A stretch of DNA of 64,000 nt, taken from Propionibacterium sp. Lineage in GTDB: Bacteria > Actinomycetota > Actinomycetes > Propionibacteriales > Propionibacteriaceae. The position numbers and the translations under genes were made by a program. The notes under the pieces were generated by a model, which saw only the letters and a program-made list of their open reading frames with translations, had not been told where the DNA came from and did no database searches. Shown piece after piece: positions 23,076 through 29,139 of this stretch. Position 1 is the first letter of the stretch. Each line of letters starts with the position of its first letter. Where the stretch lies: contig JALHFX010000001.1 in assembly GCA_022837595.1 (NCBI GenBank), positions 62,001 through 126,000 of the forward strand. Direction: 5' to 3'.

Positions 23076-24878
23076 ATGGATTTCTTTGCAGCAGCACCTG
23101 TCGTGCGTCAGGAAGTGTCTCTGGACGACCTGATTGCGGGGTCAGTCGCTTCCATCAGGCGCCTGTTCGATGAGGGGTATCCAACCCTCATCGCATTTAG
23201 CAGCGGAAAGGATAGTTCTGTGTTGATGATATTGACGTTCATGGCAGCTATTCAGGCAAAAAACGAGGGTCGGCATCCGAAGATCGCAGTCTGCCATTCC
23301 AACACCGGGATTGAGAATCCGTTGATCGCAGAGTTGGCAAAGTGCGAGATGAAGAAGATCGAAGCCTATGCTGCAAAGCATGGCCTGGACGTTCAGGTGC
23401 GTGTGGCTCAACCGGAGCTGCTCGATAGTTGGGGGCCACGGATTTGCGGTGGTCGTGCGCTTCCGTCCTACCCAGGACTGAACGCCGATTGCAGCGTAGC
23501 GTGGAAGTGTGAGCCAAGCAGAAAGTTGAGGCACACGCTGTCGGAGCAGTTGGGTGGGGAAAAGGAGGTTGTCGTTTGCACCGGAACCAGGCGTTCGGAG
23601 TCGGTCCGCCGTGGAGCAAACATGTTGAAGCGAAAGGACTCCTCTGTTGAGCCTGTGCGCAACAAGGAGGGTGAGCTCGTTCTCTCTCCCATTGCGGAGT
23701 GGGATACCGATTCCGTCTTCGAGCTGCTTGGGTTGTGTGGGGCTGGAATCATCGAGTCCTACACGGATGCACAAGAAGTCCTCACCGCTTATCGCGATGC
23801 AGGGCCGACTTCGTGTGCGGTTGTGAACGACTCCATCATGGAGGGGGAAGGCAAAGCGAAAAACTGCGGCGCCCGGTTCGGTTGCGCCTTGTGCACGGTA
23901 GTTCAGAACGACAGCAGCATGGACAACCTGCTCAATAACGATCCGCAGTACGGCTTCATGCGCGGATTGGGCCGGCTTCGCAACTACCTGATGGCGATCC
24001 AGAACGACATGGGGCGTCGTCTATGGGTTGGCAGAACGATCCGAGAGGGTCACATCGCGATACGACCTGACGTTTTCAGCCCAGAAGAGATGCGTCGCAT
24101 CTATCGGTATGCCGTGACGCTCGACGCTGAAGAGGAAGAGGCGGCGCAGGCACTTGGGATCGAGCCCAGGTTCCGCCTGATTCCACCGGAGGCCGCAGTC
24201 TGTATCGACATGCTGTGGAGCAGGGATGGTCACTTCGATGGCTTCGCTGCCGTCGCTGACTATCTGGACATCTGGCAGGGGAGAGAACGATACCCCGTGC
24301 CGGAGAAGGTCGAGATGCTGTCTGCCGAACGACCTGAACCTCGTTTCCTAGAAGTAGGAGAAAACTGGGCAGAGGCGTGCGGTGATCATTGGGCGGGCAT
24401 CCGTGAGCCGTTCGTGGCTGCAATGCTGGAGGACTGCTTGCCTGTGAAGTCGTATGGCAAGAAGAACGCCGTCGCTGCCTGGGCGGATCTCGAATCTGAG
24501 GACGGATTCGTGATCGATCAGGAGTCCTTGGCGATGTTTTTCCACTTCGAAGCAGATGGGATGGTCCGTCAGTACAGGGACCGACAGATGGACACCCGCG
24601 GCATCGCTTATCGCTGGTACTTGCAGTACGGATTGGCGAGGCTGTCAGCTCGCCAGATTCTCAACCACGACAAGGCGTTGCGCCGAACCGCTTACAAGCG
24701 GCTCGCCGGCGTTAGCGGACCCGAGGTTGATGTCGATCGGCTGTTCGATGCGGCAAAACCATGGGATCAGGTGCCTGCGTCGGTTCAGGCGTCGTTCCTG
24801 TCAGAGTCGAGGCTAAAGCAGCTTCGCGAGACCAAGGAAAGTGAGCAGCGCAAGAAGATGCAGGCTTCACTTTTCTGA
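23076..24878 (+). CDS. DndC-like PP-loop / PAPS reductase family protein, orphan
   Basis: A 600-residue PP-loop ATPase: IAFSSGKDSSVLMILTF (the SGGxDS motif), then CHSNTGIENP, and a cysteine-rich NCGARFGCALCTVVQNDSSM that matches the Fe-S region of DndC, the phosphorothioation sulfurtransferase. Other Cys residues (ICGGR, DCSVAWKC) may join the cluster. The C-terminal third is unfamiliar and ends KKMQASLF, close to the sliding-clamp-binding pentapeptide Q-L-[S/D]-L-F. No dndA, B, D or E gene lies in the window, so DNA phosphorothioation is not established. Confidence 0.8.
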   Translation: MDFFAAAPVVRQEVSLDDLIAGSVASIRRLFDEGYPTLIAFSSGKDSSVLMILTFMAAIQAKNEGRHPKIAVCHSNTGIENPLIAELAKCEMKKIEAYAAKHGLDVQVRVAQPELLDSWGPRICGGRALPSYPGLNADCSVAWKCEPSRKLRHTLSEQLGGEKEVVVCTGTRRSESVRRGANMLKRKDSSVEPVRNKEGELVLSPIAEWDTDSVFELLGLCGAGIIESYTDAQEVLTAYRDAGPTSCAVVNDSIMEGEGKAKNCGARFGCALCTVVQNDSSMDNLLNNDPQYGFMRGLGRLRNYLMAIQNDMGRRLWVGRTIREGHIAIRPDVFSPEEMRRIYRYAVTLDAEEEEAAQALGIEPRFRLIPPEAAVCIDMLWSRDGHFDGFAAVADYLDIWQGRERYPVPEKVEMLSAERPEPRFLEVGENWAEACGDHWAGIREPFVAAMLEDCLPVKSYGKKNAVAAWADLESEDGFVIDQESLAMFFHFEADGMVRQYRDRQMDTRGIAYRWYLQYGLARLSARQILNHDKALRRTAYKRLAGVSGPEVDVDRLFDAAKPWDQVPASVQASFLSESRLKQLRETKESEQRKKMQASLF

Positions 24879-24886
24879 CCAACCCC

Positions 24887-24922
24887 ACCGGCACATTCCT
24901 TCCAGGGTGTGCCGGTTTTTTT
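24887..24922 (+). terminator. Intrinsic terminator
   Basis: ACCGGCACA pairs with TGTGCCGGT, then T6-7. The next leader begins only about 6 nt later. Confidence 0.88.
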
Positions 24923-24927
24923 ATGCC

Positions 24928-24969
24928 TCTCCTTGGCGCATTACCTCTGCGCAGTCTCAATCAAGGAGA
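24928..24969 (+). promoter_or_regulatory. SD-hairpin leader, two-hairpin version
   Basis: TCTCCTTG (24928-24935) pairs perfectly with CAAGGAGA (24962-24969). The 26-nt loop contains a nested GCGCA/TGCGC hairpin, after which GCAGTCTCAA follows. The anti-SD arm thus lies before the CATT element instead of after it. Confidence 0.7.
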
Positions 24970-24976
24970 AATCATC

Positions 24977-25918
24977 ATGGAAGTCCTGAAAAGTTGCGTT
25001 TTGCTCAACTACAGCGCCAGGCAGCTCTCCGCTGTCCGGGAAATCTCAACCCTCCGCGAGGGGGCCAAGGTAGAGAAGAAGGGGGTTGTGCTGTTCAATC
25101 CGAAGAAACTGAATCCGTTTCAGCGGCTCAAGCGCGAGATGTTCACTTGCGCCAGAAAGTACGGTACGAAGCTGGACGCCTTGGGCGCTTGGCTGGTCCC
25201 TCTTGATCGTGCAGATGCGGCCGATGAAGAGTTCAAGCGACTGGTGCAGCAGTACGAGGACGCTGCGGTGGCTTTTTGTGCAGAGTATCGGGATCTGGTT
25301 GATGCTCAATGCATCGCGCACCCTCTCGATGCGGAAGACATCCGCGGCGCAGCGCCTGTAGAGACTGCGGTGCGTGAGGTTCTGCGTGCGTCATGCGTGC
25401 TCTATCAGCTGCCAGAGGAGATTCGGGAAACGGGGCTTGAGCGCGAGCTCGACTCGCTGCCCGGGCAGGTTGCTTCCGAGATGGCCCAGGACCTCAGGGA
25501 TTCACTCGGAAGTGGTCATCGCTACACCCGAGACACCCTGAATGTGATTCGGCGGGTTGCCAAGAAAGCAGGGTCGTTTGGTTTTCTTCATCCGTCCTTG
25601 GCTGCTGTTCCAGGGTTGGTCGACGGATTGTTAAGCCGACTGCCTCCTGACGGGCCTTATCGGGGTGAGGAAGCCCTGAACATCGGGGTGGTGATTGCGT
25701 TCCTCCAAGATCCTGTGCGGCTGTTGGCCGAAGGAGAGAATCTTGGCGAGGATCTGTTCGTCAAGCCGACCGATCTTTTACCGGATCAAGAGGGACCGGA
25801 GAGCGCTGTGCCCTCGGCTCCCGGTGAGGCCGTCGTAGTGTCCCTCGCAGACATGGCTAGTTCGGCGGAGTCTGTGGAGCGTGTGTCTCCCGACGAAGAC
25901 GTTGAGTCTTGGTTCTGA
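24977..25918 (+). CDS. DUF3150-like protein with E-S-W-F tail
   Basis: A 313-residue helical protein resembling DUF3150: early VKx-like strand (LKSCVLLNYSARQLSAVREI), KKLNPFQRLKREMFTCARKYG, then LDALGAWLVPLDRAD and long helices. DUF3150 proteins are often encoded with MoxR and CobT-like genes, and both are present at 7836 and 10380, so this may be a third subunit. An acidic Ser/Glu linker leads to the C-terminal DVESWF, the shared tail. Co-transcribed with the gene at 25930. Confidence 0.65.
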   Translation: MEVLKSCVLLNYSARQLSAVREISTLREGAKVEKKGVVLFNPKKLNPFQRLKREMFTCARKYGTKLDALGAWLVPLDRADAADEEFKRLVQQYEDAAVAFCAEYRDLVDAQCIAHPLDAEDIRGAAPVETAVREVLRASCVLYQLPEEIRETGLERELDSLPGQVASEMAQDLRDSLGSGHRYTRDTLNVIRRVAKKAGSFGFLHPSLAAVPGLVDGLLSRLPPDGPYRGEEALNIGVVIAFLQDPVRLLAEGENLGEDLFVKPTDLLPDQEGPESAVPSAPGEAVVVSLADMASSAESVERVSPDEDVESWF

Positions 25919-25929
25919 CGGTGACTGGC

Positions 25930-26358
25930 ATGGATTTTCATGTCTTGTTTCACCCAAATCCAGGCAAGCGACTTCCGAAGGTGTGGGCGGGCGGTGTCCG
26001 TGGGGACGTTGTGGTGTTCGGCTCCATTGGTAATGTCCTGGTCGAAAAATCGGTCACTGCGGATCTCTGGAAAACGATCCAGGACAAGCTCAGCAATGGC
26101 TATCTTGATCTTGGCGTGCTCCATGATGCGGACCTGACCTCTCTTCAGGCGCTCTCACAGGCGATGAAGCGGATGCATCAGTCTTCACACGGAGGTTCTG
26201 TCACCATCGACCTTGAACACGCTGACGTGCTTCGTACGTTCAGAAAGAGGCAGGGATACCGGTGCGAGCTTACGCTCGAAGGGGTGTCTTCAAGGAGGCC
26301 GCAGCCTCGAACGTTCGAAGGGCCGGTTGTTGTCAACACATCGGAGTCCTGGTTTTAA
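25930..26358 (+). CDS. Hypothetical protein with E-S-W-F tail
   Basis: A 142-residue protein starting MDFHVLFHPNPGKRLPKVWA, with short strands and a central helix. The only sequence link seen is the C-terminus TSESWF, shared with the protein encoded just before it and with two others. It starts 11 nt after the previous stop without a clear SD, so it is probably coupled; GTG at 25921 is an alternative start. No known family. Confidence 0.6.
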   Translation: MDFHVLFHPNPGKRLPKVWAGGVRGDVVVFGSIGNVLVEKSVTADLWKTIQDKLSNGYLDLGVLHDADLTSLQALSQAMKRMHQSSHGGSVTIDLEHADVLRTFRKRQGYRCELTLEGVSSRRPQPRTFEGPVVVNTSESWF

Positions 26359-26361
26359 CCC

Positions 26362-26394
26362 AAAGGCCGTCCTCTTCCGAGGCGGCCTTTTTTA
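26362..26394 (+). terminator. Intrinsic terminator
   Basis: AAAGGCCG and CCTC pair with GAGG and CGGCCTTT over TTCC, then T6. Confidence 0.88.
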
Positions 26395-26409
26395 CTATTT
26401 TGCTGACCG

Positions 26410-26443
26410 CATTACCTCCCTGCAGACCCACTAGCAAGGAGAG
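26410..26443 (+). promoter_or_regulatory. SD-hairpin leader
   Basis: CTCC (26416-26419) and TGC (26421-26423) pair with GGAG (26438-26441) and GCA (26434-26436) across one C-A mismatch. The loop is AGACCCACTA. Confidence 0.65.
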
Positions 26444-26447
26444 GATC

Positions 26448-26810
26448 ATGAACGAACGTAGTTTTGCTGCACTCTGGATCGAACTCCTGAGTGTTTCTAT
26501 TGCTGATGCTGAGCGTTGCGGTGATCACATTGCACGCGGCTTCACTGCCAAATCCATCCCTCTTATTCAAGAAGGGCTGGAGGCGATTGAATGGATTTTC
26601 TATACGAGCCTCAAGGATCGATCAAGAGGTTCATTTGCCTTCGTTTGTGACTTGCTCGGCGCCGACCCTGTTGTTGTTCGCCGCAAGCTTGCGCAGCGTC
26701 CGTCCATTCAAATTGCCGGCAAGCATTACCGTCAGCATGTATTGAAATTACCTACAAAAGGGGTGGTTCAAAGCCAGTTTTGTGGCAAAAGCCTGCGTAT
26801 CGCAGCGTGA
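26448..26810 (+). CDS. Hypothetical protein
   Basis: A 120-residue protein: helical N-terminal part (FAALWIELLSVSIADAERCG), a middle resembling small DNA-binding helices (FAFVCDLLGADPVVVRRKLA) and a basic C-terminal strand region. No certain family. AAGGAG precedes the ATG by 7 nt. Confidence 0.6.
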   Translation: MNERSFAALWIELLSVSIADAERCGDHIARGFTAKSIPLIQEGLEAIEWIFYTSLKDRSRGSFAFVCDLLGADPVVVRRKLAQRPSIQIAGKHYRQHVLKLPTKGVVQSQFCGKSLRIAA

Positions 26811-26844
26811 TGAAAATCATTAGCCATCAATCTGGCTGGGCATA

Positions 26845-26875
26845 GTCCTTCCTTCAGAGCACCTGGAGGAAGGAC
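26845..26875 (+). other. Stem-loop without T-run
   Basis: GTCCTTCC pairs with GGAAGGAC around a 15-nt loop in the 126-nt gap between two small genes. Only ATTTA follows, so it is a poor terminator; it may be a processing or weak termination site. Confidence 0.4.
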
Positions 26876-26894
26876 ATTTACTATGTCCTCCACC

Positions 26895-26928
26895 GCATCT
26901 CAGCATTATCAATAGGATCTTCAGGAGC
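26895..26928 (+). promoter_or_regulatory. SD-hairpin leader, degenerate
   Basis: GCATCTCAGCATTATCAATAGG and CAGGAG keep the order but lack GCAG. A second GCATCTC follows directly after the SD (26927-26933). Confidence 0.4.
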
Positions 26929-26936
26929 ATCTCAAC

Positions 26937-27101
26937 ATGGAAAACGATCTCAAATCGCTCTTCAGAAAACGGTTCCTGCTTGCTGACCTTGCCAGCCTCG
27001 CTCATGAAACGAGTGACGCTGATCTCGTTCAGCGCCTCAAAATTGCCTTGGCCAATGTCGAGCTGGCCATACAGTCAAGAACAGGCAGCGCCGCAATGTA
27101 A
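26937..27101 (+). CDS. Very small hypothetical protein
   Basis: A 54-residue helical protein (MENDLKSLFRKRFLLADLAS, then AHETSDADLVQRLKIALANV). CAGGAG precedes the ATG by 9 nt and a terminator follows. No recognised family. Amphipathic helices suggest a regulator or adaptor, without firm support. Confidence 0.5.
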   Translation: MENDLKSLFRKRFLLADLASLAHETSDADLVQRLKIALANVELAIQSRTGSAAM

Positions 27102-27133
27102 CCATTTCTCCTCTTACGCCCGTTCCGCCTTTG

Positions 27134-27162
27134 CCCGTACTCATTGAGTGCGGGTTTTTTTT
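27134..27162 (+). terminator. Terminator after the 54-residue gene
   Basis: CCCG and ACTC pair with GAGT and CGGG, followed by T8. It overlaps the 3' end of the convergent small minus-strand gene. Confidence 0.8.
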
Positions 27163-27260
27163 CGAATTTTTTTGCGTTTTAGGAAAATGAAAACTGAAAC
27201 AGCAGCTGCAAGAATAAGACCAAAAATGATTGCGGCGATGAGTGGTGGGATGGGGTCCAT
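27141..27260 (-). CDS. Very small membrane protein (39 residues)
   Basis: MDPIPPLIAAIIFGLILAAA followed by VSVFIFLKRKKIRKK: a single transmembrane helix and a basic tail, N-out/C-in by the positive-inside rule. Third of three tiny membrane protein genes on the minus strand; a terminator lies between it and the second, so expression needs read-through or another promoter. No good SD is seen. Confidence 0.5.
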   Translation of the reverse strand: MDPIPPLIAAIIFGLILAAAVSVFIFLKRKKIRKKTRTQ

Positions 27261-27273
27261 GATTTGAGCGCAA

Positions 27274-27311
27274 GAAAAAACCCTTCAATTCTAGAAAAGA
27301 AATGAAGGGTT
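27274..27311 (-). terminator. Minus-strand terminator
   Basis: On the minus strand AACCCTTCA pairs with TGAAGGGTT, then T6. Ends the unit of the 69- and 34-residue membrane proteins. Confidence 0.8.
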
Positions 27312-27315
27312 GGTG

Positions 27316-27420
27316 TCAGTCCTGGTGAGAGGACTTGATTTTCAGAACAACGGCGATAGAACTTGCCGCTGCAACAACAGCAACCACAATGGCGGCTTGA
27401 AGTGCAGGCAGTAAATCCAT
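27316..27420 (-). CDS. Very small membrane protein (34 residues)
   Basis: MDLLPALQAAIVVAVVAAAS then SIAVVLKIKSSHQD: one transmembrane helix with a short basic end. AAAGGA lies 8 nt upstream. Follows the 69-residue membrane protein gene by 21 nt, so the two form an operon. Confidence 0.5.
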   Translation of the reverse strand: MDLLPALQAAIVVAVVAAASSIAVVLKIKSSHQD

Positions 27421-27441
27421 TTACTTTGTCCTTTGGCCGAC

Positions 27442-27651
27442 TTATCGACCTTCACTGTCTACTTCGGTAGCGACCCAGGTCGCAACCCCCCAGAGCACAG
27501 CGGCTACGAATAGTCCAACTGCGCCCCATACAAACGCCTCTGGCGTGTTCTTCGCAAATGCCCCAAGAGCAAGCATGGCCACAACAGCGGCTACCTTGTC
27601 CAGCATCTCCTTGATCCGCTTAAGGACTACTTTCTCCTTTGATGTATGCAT
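27442..27651 (-). CDS. Small membrane protein (69 residues)
   Basis: A basic N-terminus (MHTSKEKVVLKRIKEMLDKV) and two hydrophobic helices (VAAVVAMLALGAFA and FVWGAVGLFVAAVLWGVATW). AAGGAG lies 8 nt before the ATG inside a minus-strand SD-hairpin leader, which argues this is a real gene of the plasmid's regulon. A TTG 6 nt earlier is an alternative. Possibly a holin-like, entry-exclusion or envelope protein; nothing decides. Confidence 0.6.
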   Translation of the reverse strand: MHTSKEKVVLKRIKEMLDKVAAVVAMLALGAFAKNTPEAFVWGAVGLFVAAVLWGVATWVATEVDSEGR

Positions 27652-27654
27652 AGT

Positions 27655-27690
27655 CAATTCTCCTTATGGTTAAGACTGCAAGGAGAGATG
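27655..27690 (-). promoter_or_regulatory. SD-hairpin leader on the minus strand
   Basis: Read on the minus strand: CATC, TCTCCTT (27686-27680) pairs with AAGGAGA (27665-27659), loop GCAGTCTTAACCAT. A near-perfect copy of the family in the opposite orientation. Between here and 27894 (about 200 nt) only a doubtful 68-codon minus-strand frame is seen. Confidence 0.75.
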
Positions 27691-27893
27691 TTTTCTGCTG
27701 GATGGTAAAAGTCGCTTGGTAGCTGAACGGGCTGATGGGTGTTCTGGTTCTTGGTTTTTCCTACGCGGCTTCTTGCATGACCGATGTGCAGACTTGTTGG
27801 TTTGCTGCGCTGGTAGCTCGAAGTTGGCCGCTTCGGGTGTGTCACTACCGCGCAACTCACCTTTGCCGAGTGACACCGGCGGAGATCATGTTC

Positions 27894-28070
27894 ATGTCTG
27901 AAGTAGAGATTCAGCAGAAGGAGGCACGTTTGCGCGACGTGCTCCAGTTCGCCACCGAGCAAGGTGACGAAGAGTTGAAAGCAGCGGCTACCAAGGCGCT
28001 GTTTGAACTGAAGCGCTCCTCGATTGACCGAGAGCGGCATCATGAGTTTGAAAGGTGGAAGTTCGCCTAA
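27894..28070 (+). CDS. Small hypothetical protein
   Basis: 58 residues, a charged amphipathic coil (IQQKEARLRDVLQFATEQGD...KRSSIDRERHHEFERWKFA). GGCGGAG lies 9 nt upstream; an ATG two codons earlier is possible. Lacks the SD-hairpin leader. No known family. Confidence 0.55.
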   Translation: MSEVEIQQKEARLRDVLQFATEQGDEELKAAATKALFELKRSSIDRERHHEFERWKFA

Positions 28071-28082
28071 CAAACTGTCCTC

Positions 28083-28126
28083 AACCCCCAAGTCCTTGAG
28101 TTTCTCAAGGTCTTGGGGGTTTTTTC
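28083..28126 (+). terminator. Strong intrinsic terminator
   Basis: AACCCCCAAG, CCTTGAG, TTT, CTCAAGG and CTTGGGGGTT form a long hairpin followed by T6. Confidence 0.92.
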
Positions 28127-28220
28127 ATTTACGCCTCTTTGAATCAAAACAGATTCTCGTTGTATTATTTAAGTGCCCTATCTCGTTTTGGGCTGTTTGT
28201 CAATTTTCGTTGGAGGAAGG

Positions 28221-28511
28221 ATGATGGAAAAGCGAAAGATGTACGACTGGAGCCCGGAGTTGAAGGCTGCCCTGGTTGCGGACGACGACTTCAATGACAT
28301 CGAGTACGTCGATCTTGAGACGGCGCCTCAGCAGGCGGAAGTTGGGTCGACGGGGTACTTGCTCCTGCCGATGCTGCACACGCTGGCCTATGCGCGCCTA
28401 CTTGGCGGGTTTCTGCGCAAGAACGAGTACGTTCTTGCGAAAAAATGGGTGAACTACGCAAGGTTGCGCATGGAGCCCGCGCTACCCGCGGCGCAAGGGG
28501 AAAACATTTGA
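28221..28511 (+). CDS. Hypothetical protein
   Basis: A 96-residue protein, acidic in the first half (ADDDFNDIEYVDLETA) and helical in the second (RLLGGFLRKNEYVLAKKW). GGAGGAAGG precedes the ATG pair at 28221/28224. Its 3' end overlaps the convergent minus-strand gene by 30 bases. No known family. Confidence 0.55.
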   Translation: MMEKRKMYDWSPELKAALVADDDFNDIEYVDLETAPQQAEVGSTGYLLLPMLHTLAYARLLGGFLRKNEYVLAKKWVNYARLRMEPALPAAQGENI

Positions 28512-28703
28512 ATGCGAGGCGGGCTGCTCAGGCTTCGGCCGGAACTGATCGAGAATTTCATCGGCAGTCTCGAGATCGTCTTCCAGGATGCTGGCAAACG
28601 CGGCCCACAGCGGCTTCTCGTCGGCTTTCTGTCGGGCTTCAATCAACAGCCCTTGCAGAACAGATTCGCTATGGGAGCTGGAGAAACCGCGGATTGTGCC
28701 CAT
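28482..28703 (-). CDS. Small hypothetical protein
   Basis: 73 residues with two acidic helices (SVLQGLLIEARQKADEKPLW and FASILEDDLETADEILDQFR). GAGG lies 7 nt before the ATG; an in-frame GTG at 28742 would lengthen it. Convergent with the gene at 28221. No recognised domain. Confidence 0.5.
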   Translation of the reverse strand: MGTIRGFSSSHSESVLQGLLIEARQKADEKPLWAAFASILEDDLETADEILDQFRPKPEQPASHSNVFPLRRG

Positions 28704-28792
28704 GTCGAACCTCGTTATGTTGGCAGCAAGAGAATCTTTCACAGCATCATTTTACGCCCAAGAGACAATCAGTCCAGTTTTGCCGCAGCATA

Positions 28793-28829
28793 GAAAACCC
28801 GGTGTCCACAAGGTTGGGACTACCGGGTT
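28793..28829 (-). terminator. Minus-strand terminator
   Basis: On the minus strand AACCCGGTAGTCC pairs with GGACACCGGGTT (imperfect centre) and runs into TTTTCT. Ends the gene at 28838. Confidence 0.75.
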
Positions 28830-28837
28830 CGGGGTTG

Positions 28838-29074
28838 TCAGGTGCGCGAAGCGTCGAGTAGATCGGCTAACTCGAAAAACCGTGCGTTCGGTTGCCTCCT
28901 TTCGTCCAGTCCGCTCTCGAACAGCGCTTGGGCAATCTGCTTCGGAACGCCAATTCGGTCCGATGCGGCCAGATAGCACCGCAACTGAGAAACATGAGGC
29001 AGGCCAGAGCCTTGTGCATCACGCCAATACATTCGGGCAAGCCCGAACCACCTTTTGAAAAGAACTTGATCCAC
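28838..29074 (-). CDS. Small hypothetical protein
   Basis: 78 residues starting at GTG behind GGGAG (spacing 8): DQVLFKRWFGLARMYWRDAQ, then helices ending RFFELADLLDAS. Likely cytoplasmic. Divergent from the SNF2 helicase gene with only 65 nt between, in which AGGGAGAAAT occurs twice (near 29104 and 29125). Confidence 0.5.
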   Translation of the reverse strand: MDQVLFKRWFGLARMYWRDAQGSGLPHVSQLRCYLAASDRIGVPKQIAQALFESGLDERRQPNARFFELADLLDASRT

Positions 29075-29139
29075 TTTGAGTCTCCCTGGAGTTGCTGTTT
29101 GTGAGGGAGAAATGCGGTCAAAGCAGGGAGAAATCACCG

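Noticed and set aside
23076..24878. Complete Dnd phosphorothioation system
   Set aside because: Only a DndC-like gene is present; no dndA, B, D, E or restriction partners are seen in the window.
27670..27876. 68-codon minus-strand frame upstream of the small membrane protein genes
   Set aside because: GTG start without SD, basic low-complexity product, and it ends inside the SD-hairpin leader.
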